A DNA stretch of 64,000 nucleotides from Amphichorda felina (lineage: Eukaryota; Ascomycota; Sordariomycetes; Hypocreales; Bionectriaceae): the NCBI GenBank assembly GCA_016490725.1, contig JAEMHR010000008.1, positions 1-64,000 on the forward strand. The letters are read 5' to 3'. Each line of letters opens with the position of its first letter. Positions within the stretch are counted from its first letter, which is position 1. The notes below the pieces were generated by a model. It had not been told where the DNA came from, ran no database searches, and saw only the letters and a list, made by a program, of their open reading frames with translations. A program made the position numbers and the translations under genes. Shown in pieces: positions 1 to 12,840 of the stretch.

Positions 1-194
1 AGAGCAAAAAAGAGCTCCCGTATAACAATCCCTCTCTGCTTTTCCTTTGTTACCTACTTACTGTATTTACATGATACCCGTTGGGCGCATGGTCAACTGT
101 ACTGGACCATAATTGTGCTCATCCGGGTTCCCCTTTTTTCCCCATCCAGGTCCCCGACAGCCACATGCTAACCACACTGGGCCGAGCCGAATAG

Positions 195-1493
195 AAACTG
201 GCCATGCTCACCCACTACGGCGTCATGCTCAACATCTTGCAGGTGACGGCATACGAGGATTATGCAAAGTCGGGGCGTGGCCAGGTCGCCAGCGGGGCCA
301 TCCCGTTCAGCCACAGCTACGGGCTCCTCATCGGGCACATAGCCGTGTGGAGGCGAGACACTCTCATTGTCTTCCCACAGTTTGACATGCAGCATTTGCT
401 CAGGAGTATCCCCGAGTTCAGCATCGACAGGCTGTACCTAGTACGTTAAATTTGTGCGCGCCAAGGGCGCCAACTCACAGTCATTTGGGCATAGCAGCAT
501 TGGGGCTAATAATTGTTGTCTCTCCATCCAGGTACCGCCGATCTTGGCCGCTCTGGCTGCAAATCCATTCCTGCTTGAGATGTTTGACCTGTCCTCCGTC
601 CAGAGTGTTGTCACCGGCGCCGCGCCTTTCGACCGGGCGGTAGCGGAAAAGCTGCATAAACACGTGCCCGGCTGGAAATTCCTCCACGCATATGGTGAGC
701 CCCCCTTGTTGTGCCGAGCCACCTGTTGTGACTAGTTCCCGCTGTGGGTATGTGTTCGAATGGAACTAATGTGTTGCGGCGTTGCCGTGCGCCAAGGCCT
801 TACCGAGACAAGCATTGTGGCGACCTTTACCAGCGCCCACGACGTCTGGCATGGATCGTCCGGGTCCCTAGTTACCGGGTACCAGATGCGCCTGGTGGGC
901 CCGGACGGGAAGGACGTGTCCGAATACGAGGAGACGGGAGAGGTCCTGTTCAAGGCCCCGAACCTCTTTGTTGGCTACCTGGGCAATGCCAAGGCCACCA
1001 ATGCGACCATCGACCCGGAAGGCTGGCACAGCACTGGGGATGTGGGCCTCGTGAGGGTTGGTCCGAGTGGTCACGAGCATCTCTTTATTCGAGACCGAAT
1101 CAAGGACATGATCAAAGTCAAGGTGCGTTTGCATATGCAGCTTCTCTCTCAGCTCCTGCCTAGCGGTTGCGCTAACCCCAACTGAAGGGTATTCAGGTCG
1201 TCCCCATCGACATTGAGTCTGTGCTCCGGGAGCACCCAGGCGTTGCGGAGGCGGCTGTAATTGGAATCCCCGATGAGCTCGCCGGCGAGCGAGCTTGCGC
1301 CTTTGTAGTCCGGTCCAAGACCGCCATGTCCGAGATGGAGGAGGATGATCTCCGAGACAGCATCGATGACCACGTCGAGGAGAAGCTGCATGAGACGCAC
1401 TGGGTCAGCGGGAGGATTCACTTTCTTGCAGAAATTCCCAAGAGCAAGAACGGAAAGGTCTTGAAGAAGGAATTGAGGACGCTTGTCAAGTAA
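195..1493 (+). CDS. 4-coumarate:CoA ligase-like acyl-CoA synthetase, 5'-incomplete
   Basis: ANL-superfamily adenylating enzyme expected to activate an aryl or fatty acid as AMP ester, then CoA thioester. Visible exons are 195-440, 532-694, 797-1122 and 1188-1493, giving 346 residues without a frame break. The first exon opens with a KLAMLTH stretch matching the end of the family P-loop region. Later come HAYGLTE (adenine-binding motif), STGDVG, a hinge-like RDRIKDMIKVKG and the C-terminal lysine motif SKNGKVLKKELR. No peroxisomal tripeptide is seen (ends LVK). Usual length is about 550 aa, so roughly 200 N-terminal residues are missing. No exon carrying the SGTTG motif is recognisable in 1-194, so the gene either starts beyond the window or is truncated. 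It lies tail-to-tail with the acyltransferase and could supply it, or a PKS, with an acyl-CoA. The substrate is unknown. Confidence 0.8.
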
Positions 1494-2206
1494 CCGGAAC
1501 CGGGAACCGACGTTGGCACTTGCATGATCCCTACCCTGTACCTTGGTTTAACTGCATCTTGATGCTCGATGATAAATCAACAAAATATCGCTGTGGCTTG
1601 AAACTAGGCATATATGTGAATACTGAGGTCCTCGATACTTTTGATTGGAAAGCGTGAATTGATGAAAGCCTACAGCTCTAGATTTTATTCAATTGGAGAA
1701 TTAGTTCCACCATTAAAGCTTGAAGCCCAAAGCAGTAGTTAGTACTACGACGATATTCGTAACAACTACTAGTACTCCACTAATATCTTGAATATTCTCC
1801 ATGATAGTCATACTATCCAGATATGAGTAGATATATCTAACCAGGCATTTTTTCTCGAAAGAACTTTAATTTGCAAGACTCCTACTTCGAAAGAGGGTAT
1901 AGGTACTAGCACTTAGTAGGGATAATAAGTATGCAAGTACCCACCTTTGAGAGATCGACTTGGGCGAAAAAGCCCATATTAGGTAATACGCACGGATACC
2001 TCTGCACGGATACCTCCGGCCCACTTGCCTGCCAGGTTGCGGTGCCCCCAGGTTCTTTCCCCCTGGGGAAAAAAAACATGGAACATGCACAAATGCACAG
2101 ACACAAAATTTATGCTCAGGAATATGACAAACATTGATTAGGTTGCACAGAGTTTTAATGTATCAAATATAATGGAGGCGACAACAACACACCAGACACC
2201 ACCAAA
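1494..2206. other. intergenic, AT-rich, between convergent genes
   Basis: 713 bp separating two convergent 3' ends. The middle (about 1550-1930) is visibly AT-rich. No credible ORF, RNA gene or clear repeat was found. Confidence 0.5.
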
Positions 2207-3655
2207 TCAGGATCGGAACAGCGCATAGCGAGCAAAGATGTCATCCCTCTTCAACCTGTCCATGGCCTCCTTTTCGCACTGCACCTGCACGTCAAACCCG
2301 CCATCCCGATCCATGGGGAGGAAGTACGCCAGGCCCTTCTCCTGCGAGCACGAGCGCATGCACACCGGGTAGCCCAGGGTGGTTCCCCAGTCCTCCTTGA
2401 GCAGGTCCAGGCCCGACATGTCGGAGATGGCCAGGTCCGGCCCCGGGTAGGTGTCGTACTTCCAGGTCAGGTCCGTGACGGCGGGCATCGAGTCGACGAG
2501 GCCGACAAAGTCGTGCACGGCCTTGTCATCCAGGGCGGTGACGGCGCTGCGGATGCCCAGGGCGAGGTTGGCGATGGACAGCGGCGTGGAGGGCGTGCAC
2601 AGCTCGGCGAGGGGAATGCGCACGCACGCGTTGGGCTCGACGAGGTTGCCGACGAAGGAGTCGCTGAACGGCGGCTTCATGCGGGCGCGGAAGTCGATAC
2701 GCGTTGCGAAGAGCGACGTGCCGTCGGGGTTCGTCGAGTCCAGGCGGCGGGCCAGGCCGAGGTGCTTCCAGACGAGAGCCGAGGCGGCCTCGCTGCGGGT
2801 GAAGTGGGCATCGATCTCGTCGCTGGCGGCGTTGAGGGCCTTGCGCAGGGACCGGAGGATCTCGTCGCTGAAGTGCCACGTGCACATCTCGGCAGTGGCA
2901 GCGACGGGGTCCGGGCGGTCGAGCAGGTGTGGCGCGGCAGGGTTGAGGGGCGAACGCTCAGCGGGGTCGACAATGTAGTCGGGGAACTGGGCTATGGTCG
3001 CGTCGCGCGAGCCGTGTTCCAGGCGCCATCGCTCGCGAGTCTGTTCGCCGTGTTCGACGATGGAGTCCAGGTCGAGTTTCCCTCGCGCGACCAAGGCCTT
3101 GGTGTGGCGTGCCCATGCAGTTGTCAGCATTCCAAACCCGCGCGCGTCGCATGCCGTGTGGTGCCAGGAGAGGCCCATCAGGATGCCCCCCTCGATCAAG
3201 TTGATTTGCGCGAGCACCACTGGAAGCCCCTCCACCGTGGCGTCCTCGCAGGTTGGATGCGGGACGAACAGATGCTCGCGGGGCAGAGAGGCGATGGGGA
3301 AGTTGTCCTCCACCAGGTCCTCGAAGCGTCGGTTCTTGAACGGACTCTGCCCAGCAGCGGTGTGGTCGACGACCCGGAATCGCACGCCAGAGTCGGGACC
3401 AAGGCGAAGCTCCAGCTCCTTCCTGATGGATCCTGGCCTGGGCGCAACAAGCGCGGCCAGGTCTGGCAACTCGCACAGCGCCATGCTCAGGCCCTCCTTG
3501 AGCTGATGGACCGTCTCGTCCACCCTGCTCCCAGGGGCCAGCTCCAGGGCGACCAGGACGTGGGCATAGTTGCGCTGCGCCTGCTGGTCCAGAGTGGACA
3601 GTCGGATGACGTCTTCGCCCAGGGGCGCATGGAGCTTGACCAGCGTCTCCTCCAT
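2207..3655 (-). CDS. BAHD-like O-acyltransferase (transferase family)
   Basis: Single-exon 482-residue protein. The start at 3655 (MEETLVKL) is preferred; an in-frame Met at 3757 would add 34 residues of untypical sequence. The catalytic HxxxD motif is clear as HHTACD (H166 to D170), preceded by GLSW as in fungal O-acyltransferases of the Tri101/transferase type. The second family motif, DFGWG, is only loosely represented by EDWGTTLG near the C-terminus. The family transfers an acyl group from CoA, or in some pathways a PKS-bound acyl group, to a hydroxyl. It is divergent from PKS1 across about 1.2 kb, so co-regulation is likely. I infer that it esterifies the pathway core, possibly with the PKS1 acyl chain. 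No signal peptide or membrane segment is seen. Confidence 0.85.
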   Translation of the reverse strand: MEETLVKLHAPLGEDVIRLSTLDQQAQRNYAHVLVALELAPGSRVDETVHQLKEGLSMALCELPDLAALVAPRPGSIRKELELRLGPDSGVRFRVVDHTAAGQSPFKNRRFEDLVEDNFPIASLPREHLFVPHPTCEDATVEGLPVVLAQINLIEGGILMGLSWHHTACDARGFGMLTTAWARHTKALVARGKLDLDSIVEHGEQTRERWRLEHGSRDATIAQFPDYIVDPAERSPLNPAAPHLLDRPDPVAATAEMCTWHFSDEILRSLRKALNAASDEIDAHFTRSEAASALVWKHLGLARRLDSTNPDGTSLFATRIDFRARMKPPFSDSFVGNLVEPNACVRIPLAELCTPSTPLSIANLALGIRSAVTALDDKAVHDFVGLVDSMPAVTDLTWKYDTYPGPDLAISDMSGLDLLKEDWGTTLGYPVCMRSCSQEKGLAYFLPMDRDGGFDVQVQCEKEAMDRLKRDDIFARYALFRS

Positions 3656-4835
3656 AATGTTGAATGTTGAGCAGGATGTGGGAGAGAAGAATTGATGATA
3701 TCGCCAGAAGCCCAGGACTAGCCTCGGGAACGCGATTTTTCTGTCGACGAGGAGCACGTAAAGGTCAGAGGGCAGTCAGTGATCGCTGGAGCTGTGAGGC
3801 TGCGATGCAGGAGCATGTGACGTTTAGATGTCTCCAAGGACAGATGCTCGTACTCATACAGGTGGCACCTTGGCTCGGGTAATCCTACTAATCCCAATTC
3901 CTCTGTACCTACATGGCATGTAGCCAGTACTATGTGCGAGTACCAAGCACAGAGGTACTGAGGTACAGAGGACCGGGCACGCCGCATGCTGCACAGACGT
4001 CTCGATCGTCGCTTCGCCCGTGCAGAATACCACCGGGCAGCGTGGAACCAGGGATCAGGGATCCATTGACACGACGGAAAGTCTCCGACTGGCCGTGCCC
4101 TGAGTCGACTACCACAAGTGGAAATTGTATGTCGGGCAGCACCACTCAAGCGGCGACTCGGCACGGCCATACTAGCTGAGCTGCTAGTCTGCTAGCCCTC
4201 ATAGGTATGTAACATACTATGTAGATCGCTGCCGGCGGCGCGGCATGCCGGTCCAGACGGGACGAGACCCAGGACTCAGGAGTCGGGAGGCTGAGAATGC
4301 AGTTTGCCTCGGTGTTTACATGGGCCTGGGGCGACCCGTTCGCCCAGTCCTCCTGGCATCCCTACTTTTTCGGACCTTGTTCATCCACATGACGAGTCAA
4401 TATATGTGAGACCCCGTATTCACACGCCTTCAAAAGAACCCCTTGACTACTTGGACCGTGTCTTAGTCACCTCTGAGACCTTTTTCCTGCATGCAGCTCT
4501 AGGCCCATAGTGGTCATGCACAGATGAGGACCTGAATCAACCCACATTGAGCTCCCGGAACAGGACGCCCGATGCGCGTCCGACGGCATGGTCAGGTACT
4601 GCTACAGCCGAGTGCGTACTTGTACGTCTTCGGCGACAATGCATTGATATCTCGACGGTTCCGTATAGAGGGCGACTGGTATCGAGCATCTAATCATATC
4701 ATGATACACACTCTCTCTCCCTTCCTGTAGCTGCTGTCTTCCAAGCCTCCATACTTCGTTCTTTTCAACATCTCTGTGGACTTGGTGAGACGAAGCCACC
4801 CAGCCGGCTTTCTTCTGCACCTACCTACAACCATC
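3656..4835. promoter_or_regulatory. divergent promoter region of acyltransferase and PKS1
   Basis: 1,180-bp non-coding interval between head-to-head genes, so it must hold both promoters. GC-rich patches and a long pyrimidine-rich leader precede the PKS1 ATG. Short ORFs here show no recognisable protein. No regulator site is assigned with confidence. Confidence 0.5.
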
Positions 4836-7800
4836 ATGCTCAAAGACACTGAGAGGCCCAACGGTCATAGGGCCGGGAGCGTCACGCCCGAGAGTGAGAG
4901 CTCGGCCTCAACGCCATGGTCAGTCCTCAGCGAGAACGGGGTTGGGGACAATCCCCTCAATGGGCCCCTTGAGCCCATCGCCATCATTGGCATGAGCTGC
5001 CGCCTTCCCGGCAGCGCACAGGACCCCTCCAGCCTGTGGGACATGCTACTGTCCAAACGCACAGCTTGGACGCCTGGTCCAGGCAAGCGGTTCAACATGG
5101 CCGCATTTCAGGATTCCTCGGCGGAAATGCCCGGGACGGTAAGATGACGAACCCGCCAACATCGTATACAACGGGCCACTGACCAATTGCTCTCGGCGGG
5201 AAACAGACCAACACCGGCGGAGGTCACTTCCTGAAGGAAGATGTCGCAGCGTTCGACGCGTCCCTGTTCGGGATCAACCCGTTAGAAGCGACCGTATGTA
5301 TCCCTGGGTAGAATAGATCGTCACTGTCATCGAGCTAACGCGATCGCAATGCAGGCCATGGACCCCCAACATCGCCTCCTCCTCGAAATAGCCTACGAAT
5401 CCTTCCAAAACGCTGGCCTCAGCACAGAGTCTCTGTCGGGGTCCAAGACGGGAGTCTACGTAGGCCAATGGTCTACCGACTACCATGAGATTCAAGCGCG
5501 CGACATTCAGTCGCCTCCTCTATACCTCGTCACTGGCACGGGCCCGGCCATTTCGTCAAACCGAATATCATACACCTTTAACTTGAAAGGACCCAGCTAC
5601 ACCGTAGACACGGGATGTTCATCAAGTTTGGTAGCCATTCACTCAGCTGTACAGAGTCTGCGATCTGGCGAGACCACGCAGTGCTTTGTGGGGGGTGTCA
5701 ACATGATCATAGACCCTCAGCGGTTTGCCTACCAGAGCCGACTCAAGATGTTCTCGAAGGAGGGCCGCTCTTTCGCCTTCGACGCGCGAGCAAACGGCTA
5801 CGGTCGAGGCGAAGGGTGCGTGGGCATGATGCTCAAGCCCCTGTCGGCAGCCCTGCGAGACGGCAACCAGATCCGCGCTGTTATCCGTAACACCGCTCTC
5901 AACCAGGATGGCAGGACACCTGGCCTCACTCTTCCCAGTGCAGCGGCCCAGAGGGAAGCCATCCAAACAGCCTACCGCCAGGCCATGCTGGATCTAACCG
6001 CTGACTACGTCGAGGCTCATGGTACGGGAACCAAGGTGGGAGATCCCATCGAGGCTGGCGCCATTGCGTCAGCCTTTGCCTCTAGGATGCCCCCTGGCTC
6101 TCGTCTGCCCATAGGCTCCATCAAGGGCAACATTGGGCATACTGAGGGTGCCGCCGGTCTCTGTGGCCTTATCAAGGCGGTTTTGATGCTGGAACATGGC
6201 ATCATCCCGCCCCAGGCGAATTATGTCACAAGCAACCCAGACGTTCTCCTGGACGATTGGAATCTGCGAGTAAGTCATAAACGTCTAGAACAACAACGAG
6301 TTATCCGCTGATCTGTGGTAGATTCCTACTCAACCCGAAAGGCAGAGGCTTCGCAGAATTTCAGTAAACAGGTAAGTCGTGAACCAATTTTCATCCCTCA
6401 AGAGCACTCACATACTGATGCCCCTTTCAAAGCTTTGGATACGGTGGCACAAATGGCCATTTGGTAGTAGACTCGGCTGCAGAAGTCCTAGCGTCGTTGT
6501 CTCGCACACCTCTGTACAACGGCCTGCAACCTCCTACTCCAGACATCCCACGAGTCTTCTTCATCAGCGCTGCCAGTGAGAAGTCGTGCCAGAGGATGTG
6601 CAGCAGGCTTGCGAAATACCTAATTCTCAAGCACCGCGAGTCACGGGACGTGGACAAGGTGCTGGCACGCTTGGCCTATGGCCTTGGGAAACAGTCGGTA
6701 CACCCCTACCGCCTATCTCTGGTCGCCTCCAGCATGGACAGTCTGGTCGAAAAGCTCATCACGGCATCACAATCAGCCATTCCTCGCCGGGACAAGAAGG
6801 ATGATCCACGCATCGCCTTTGTCTTCAGCGGACAGGGCGCACAGTACGCTGAAATGGGCCGCGAGTTGCTGAAGAGCTACTCGTCGTTTGTCCGCTCTGT
6901 CGAACGTGCGCGTCAGCAGCTCATTCGTCTTGGAAGCCCCTGGGATCTCCTCAGTGAGCTTTGCCGACCGAAGAAGGAATCACGCATCAATGATCCATCC
7001 ATCTCCCAGCCCGCCTCGACTGCCGTCCAGCTGGCATTGGTTGACCTTCTTGCTGAGTATGGCATATCACCACAGGCGGTGGTGGGCCACTCCAGCGGAG
7101 AGATCGCTGCTGCTTATGCCGCGCGGGCCATCTCATTTGAAGATGCCATGACTGCGTCCTACTTCCGTGGCAAGCTGACTAGCGAGATGCTGGCAGGGAA
7201 GAGTGACACCCCCGGAGCCATGATTGCCGTTGGAGCTGATCCAGCCGATGTCGAGGACCTCATTGCCGAGGTTGGTCCTCAGCACGGCCGCATAAGGATT
7301 GCATGCTACAACAGTCCTTCCAGCGTTACCGTTTCCGGAGATGCTACGGCCATTGATAAGCTTAAGGAAGTTCTGGACACCGAGGGCACATTCAACCGCA
7401 AGCTCATGACCAACGGTGCTGCCTATCACTCCCATCAGATGAAGGCCATCGAGGAGGCGTACGGCAATGCCTTGAATGCTCCCAAAAAGTCGTCTTGGGC
7501 CATGGTAGATTCACAAGTCCGCATGGTCAGCTCTGTCACTGGGAAGGAGATCAGCCTCACCGCGCTCAATGGCCAGTACTGGGTTAATAATCTCACCAGC
7601 CCAGTCCTCTTCTCGCAGGCTTTCCAAGTCATGTGCAGGCCAAAGGCTGGCATCGAGTCTCTAGATATGATCATAGAGGTTGGACCACATTCCCAGCTCG
7701 GAGGACCGATTGGCCAGATCCTCAAAACCATCTCAGGGGGGCCTGAACCAAATGCTTATACCAGCACGCTCAAGAGGGGGAAGGATGCTGAGGTATCTTT

Positions 7801-10800
7801 CCTCGAATGCTTGGCGTCCATCCATGTCCACAGTGCCTCGCTCCGGCTCTCAGACATCAACCGCGAGAATATGAACAAGGAGGCTCAAAGCCTGCTTGTT
7901 GACCTGCCTCCCTACCCCTTCGATCATGATCGCACCTTTTGGCACGAGACCCGTATATCCAAGGACTACAGGCACCGAGAGCATCTGCCACACCAGCTTT
8001 TGGGCTCCCTCACCCAGGACGTCAACCGGCTCGAGCCGCGTTGGCGCCGTTTCATCAGTCTAAAAACCATTCCCTGGCTTCGTGGCCATCTTGTTCAGGG
8101 ACAAATCGTCTTTCCTGCGGCTGGTTTCATTACCATGGCCATCCAGGCGGCGCGTCAGTATTCGCGCATGACAAATCCCAATGCGCGTGTGGAGAGCGTC
8201 CTGTTCCGCAATATTAGCATCAATAAGGCGCTTGTGCTGCCCGAGGATGGACCAGATGCCGAGATATCGCTGTCCCTGCGCCCGCAGGCAAGGACGGCTC
8301 GCGAGTCTTCGGCCATCTGGAGCGAGTTCCGCATTTTTACCGTCGGTTCTGATGATAGGTGGACGGAGCATTGCCGCGGCCTTGTTCGAGTTGAAACTGA
8401 AGTCGTGGATGACCTCGAGGCTGTCCCAGCACTCGAGGACATCGAGTCGATTGGTGCGAGGTGCACTCATGAATTCACCCCTCAGAAGTTCTATCACCGT
8501 GGCGCCGGAACTGGCCTTGAGTGGCTGTATCCGTTCAACAACCTGACCAACATTCGTACCAGCCAATACTCGAGCATTGCGACTGCCCGTGTGCCGTCTG
8601 TGGATGGCAAAACCGGTGGTATGGGAGATATTCTTCACCCCGCAATGCTAGACGCAGCCTTGTTCCACGGCTTGTGCAGCGTCATGATATTTGAGCATGG
8701 AGTTGATTCGACTAACGTGCCCAACTTCATCGAGGAACTGCGGATCTTCAATAGACCTACACTGGCGCCTGGCGCCGATCTTGTGGTCACCAGCGAGTCT
8801 TCCCCTGATGCGTTTATCCATCATGTGGTTGCCCGAAACCCTGCCAATGGCAACGAGATCATCTTTGCGGGTCAAGGATTGCACATGACAAAACTGCCAG
8901 GACAGACATCTGGCCTCGAAGGGAGGCACGATCTTTGCCATGGCGTGGACTGGGTCACGTACGTCGATGCTTGGAAGCCGGAGCACCGCGACCAAGTCTG
9001 CAAGGCCGTTGTTCCTCTTGGTAACTGCATTGACCAGAGTCGCTACCTTGATGCTCTCACGATACATTTTGTTTACAACGCCCTGCAGCAAGTAAATCCA
9101 GCCGACATCCCAGACAACCATCGCCGTCGGTTCTATGAGTGGATGCTGTTCGTTGCAGGCAATATCAAGCCGGGAGTTGTCCCTGCCATGCCCAAGAAGC
9201 CTGACGATCTTGTCGACGAAACATTGAGTGATGCAGTGCTTCGGTTGGGGCCACATCTCGCCGATATCTTAACGCAAAAGATCGATCCCCTGCAGTTGCT
9301 CACTCCAGATGGTCTCCTCACTCGCATCTATAGCGTGGATCGATTTGAGCGGTGCATCACTCAGATGGCTGAATACTGCCGTCACCTGGGCAAGCAAACT
9401 CCCGAGCTTAAGGTTCTCGAAGTTGGTGGCGGTACAGCGTCTGCCACTGAGCCTATCCTGAAGGCCTTGAAGGGCCAAGTCTATAGATTCGACTTCACGG
9501 ATCTCTCCCCGGGCTTTTTTGAGGGTGCGAGGCGCCGTCTTGGGGACCTGGCTGACGTCGTGGAGTTCCACACTCTCGACATTGAACGCAGTCCCGCTGA
9601 GCAGGGATTTGAAGAGGGAACCTACGACTTGATCATCGCCAGCAATGTCATCCACGCCACATATGAGATTGACCCTGTCCTAGCAAATGTCCGGTCATTG
9701 CTCAAGCCCGGTGGCAAATTCATTTTGATGGAGCTGACTCTAGCCACAACTCACTATGGCTTGATGTTTGGCGTCTTTGAGGGCTGGTGGGCAGGATACG
9801 CCGAGGGACGGAAGCTGTCGCCCCTACTGAGGCCTGCGGAATGGATTCCCAAGCTGGAGCGCGCAGGCTTCTCGGAACCAGAGGGATGCTTCCAGGACTT
9901 CACCGAAGAAGACGGCGGCTCAACCACCGTTTTTGTCATGAGCAAGTCCTGGGACACGCCTTCTGAGCTGCCGCCGATCGACTTTGTCATCAGGAAGCCC
10001 GAGGACGGTAAGCTTATACGAAACAAGCTCATGGCACCGATCGCGCAAAATCTTCCTCATGAGATAATGACGGCACATGATATCAAGTCTCCTCCTACTG
10101 GGGGAAACATTGTCGTTCTGTTGCCTGAAATGTGCAGAAAGTTATGTTCCAACCCAGACCCAGATACCTGGCAAGCTTTCAAGGACTGGATCCTGAGTGC
10201 TCGGGGGGTTCTTCTGGTCAGCAATGGCAACATTGACAAGCATGAAGACATAGACCGTGGGCTCTGGGTTGGATTCTCTCGCTGCTTCCGGCTTGAGCAC
10301 CCAGGCATTCCAATGGTGACAGTGGATCTTGAGGCCAGCGATGACCTAGTTTATGATAGGCTGGCGGCAGTACTTCCGACGGTGCTACAAATCATGGGCC
10401 GGGCCATCAGTGGTCAAGCCAAGGACACAGAGAATGAGTTTGTAGAGAGGTTTGGCCAGCTTTATGTATCCCGCCTGACGACCCGTCGAGGCGTCACCAA
10501 TCATATCCATGGCCTCGAGCAGCGTGGAGAGGCTGAGATGACGACATTTATCGACGGAAAGCGCATGCTCGCAGCCGAGCTCGGTATTCCGGGTGTGCTA
10601 GAAAGCCTCCGCTGGAAGGACGACCAGAAAGCCCTCGGAGTTGGCCCCGATGAGGTCAAGTTGGAGCTCCGGGCCGCGAGCATCAACTTCAAGGATGTGC
10701 TTATTGCGGCTGGTCAGCTTGAAGGCCTCTCTGAGTTGAAAAATGACTGCAGCGGCGTTGTTGTTGAGGTAGGCGCCAACATGCGCAAGAGGTTCGCTCC

Positions 10801-12840
10801 AGGAGACCGAGTATGCGCGATGTACTCGCGAGCCTACACGAACTATCCTGTCGTTCACGGTGACTGCTGCCAAATTGTTCCTGAAGGACTCTCGTTCGAG
10901 GAGGCAGCTGGTTTGCCTGTCATTTGGGCAACCGTGTACTACTCACTGGTTGACATGGGTCGCCTATCCAAGGGGGATAGATTCCTCATCCACTCTGGTG
11001 CTGGTGCCGTTGGTCAGGCCGCCATCATGTTGGCGCAGCACCTCGGGGCTGAGATCTTCGCCACGGTCGGTAGCAGCAGCAAAGCTGACCTGCTCCATGA
11101 GAGATATGGCATCCCCCGAGACCACATCTTCTCGAGCCGAACAACAGCTTTCTACGGCGGCATTAAACGTATGACCGGCGGCCACGGAGTGGACGTGGTT
11201 CTCAACTCGCTGAGCGGTGAGATGTTCCGCCAGTCGACTAACCTCGTTGCTCCTTTTGGTCGATTCGTCGAGATTGGCCGTAAGGACTTTATGGATGATG
11301 TACTCATGCCGATGGGTTTCCTCCTGAAAAATATCACCTTCGCATATGTGGACCTAAACCTAATTATGGATGAGAACAAGCCATTAGCGAGGCGCCTTCT
11401 TCGCGATGTTGCAGACCTTGCGCACGCAGGATCTATTCGGCCAGTTACACTCACAGTAATGCCCATCTCAGAGATTGAGACGGCATTCCGACAGATCCAG
11501 GCTGGAAAGCACACAGGGAAGATTATCCTTCGCGTTGAAGAGGACCAGAAGGTTATGGTAAGGGCACATTCCAACAATGTGAGCCAGGGGCGGCGAAGAA
11601 GCTAACATGGAGATGATAGGCACTCCCACCAATTCCTCCCAGGGTACAGCTCTCACCAGGTGCTACGTATGCCATCGTCGGCGGCTTTGGAGGCCTTGGG
11701 CGCGCCATGATCTCATGGCTGGGAGAGCAGGGAGCTAAGAATATCCTATCCCTCTCGCGCTCGGGCGCCAAGGACGCACAGACTCGGGCCTTCATCCGGG
11801 AGATGGAGGACAAGGGAGTCAGGGTGATTGCAAAGAAGTGTGATGTGACCTCGGAGGAAGAAGTGTCCTCAATCGTGCAAAACGCGGGTCGCCATGACGG
11901 GCTCCCTCCCATCCGCGGTGTCATCCAATCTGCCATGGTCCTCCAGGTACGCAATCTATCCCCATGCTTCACAGTCTGGCCATCAACATGCTAACCCACA
12001 ATCTCACAGGACTCGATCTTCGAGGAGATGCGCTTCGAGCAGTGGCGTGACGCGCTTCGGCCCAAGGTACAAGGCACACGAAACCTGCATAACTGTTTCA
12101 AGGACGATGTCGACTTCTTCGTCCTCATGTCTTCTGCAGTTACTCTTCGTGGAAATGTCGGACAGTCCAACTACGCCGGCGCCTGCAGCTTCCAGGATAC
12201 GTTGGCGCGTCACCGTAGAGCCGTTGGCCTCCCGGCCTTCTCCATTAACGTCGGCCCCGTTGTGGATGCGGGCTTCGTGAGCGAAAACCCCGAAGTGGCG
12301 GCCGCCCTGCTTCGCCAGGGCCTGGGCACCATCACTGTCTCGCAGGTGCTAGCTATGCTCAACTACGCTGTCACCCACTCTCGCGACAGCAATGATGGCG
12401 AGAGCGTGTGCTGCATCGGCCTGATGCCCAACGACGGTGATATTGGAAGCGGGGCCGATGTTGGCATGACGGATCGACGGTTCGCGCATCTGGTGCGCAA
12501 GCACGCCAAGGTCCGCAAGGTCGAGGGCGAATCATCCGACGGGCTCTGGCAGCTCGACAGCGTCACCTCATTCGACGAGGCCACTGAAATTGTGTGCCAC
12601 GCTCTGCTGCAACAGCTCGGGAAGCTCATTGCCACGCCCGCCGACACGCTGAACCCTGCACAGAGCCTGGATAGCTACGGCGTGGACTCGCTGGTGGCGG
12701 TAGAGCTGCGGAACTGGATAGGGGCGTATCTCCAGGCGAATGTTCAGCTGATGGTGCTGAGGGGAACTGGCAGTATTATGGAATTGGCCAGGATTGTCAC
12801 AAAGGAGTCTCGCCTCGTGAGCCAAGAAGCTGCTTCATAG
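4836..12840 (+). CDS. highly reducing iterative type I PKS (KS-AT-DH-MT-ER-KR-ACP), PKS1
   Basis: Seven exons (4836-5138, 5207-5293, 5355-6269, 6322-6371, 6433-11557, 11620-11946, 12010-12840) give 2,545 residues. KS: active Cys218 in DTGCSSS (the usual motif is DTACSSS), His352 in HGTGT and a GHTEG histidine near 392. AT: Ser672 in GHSSGE. DH: His1004 in GHLVQGQIVFPAAG and Asp1192 in HPAMLDAALFH. C-MeT: EVGGGTAS near 1447, slightly off the EIGAGTG consensus. ER: an intact nucleotide loop, HSGAGAVGQAA, near 1972. KR: GGFGGLG near 2180 and Tyr2324. ACP: Ser2496 in GVDSLVAVEL. There is no C-terminal release domain. Length and order match LovF-type diketide or short-chain synthases making alpha-methylated, fully reduced acyl chains. 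The start has a good context (ACCATCATGC). Product length cannot be read from sequence. Confidence 0.95.

Noticed and set aside
2513..3670. Long open frame (385 codons) opposite the acyltransferase
   Set aside because: Composition is that of an antisense shadow of a GC-rich gene; the minus strand carries the HxxxD acyltransferase.
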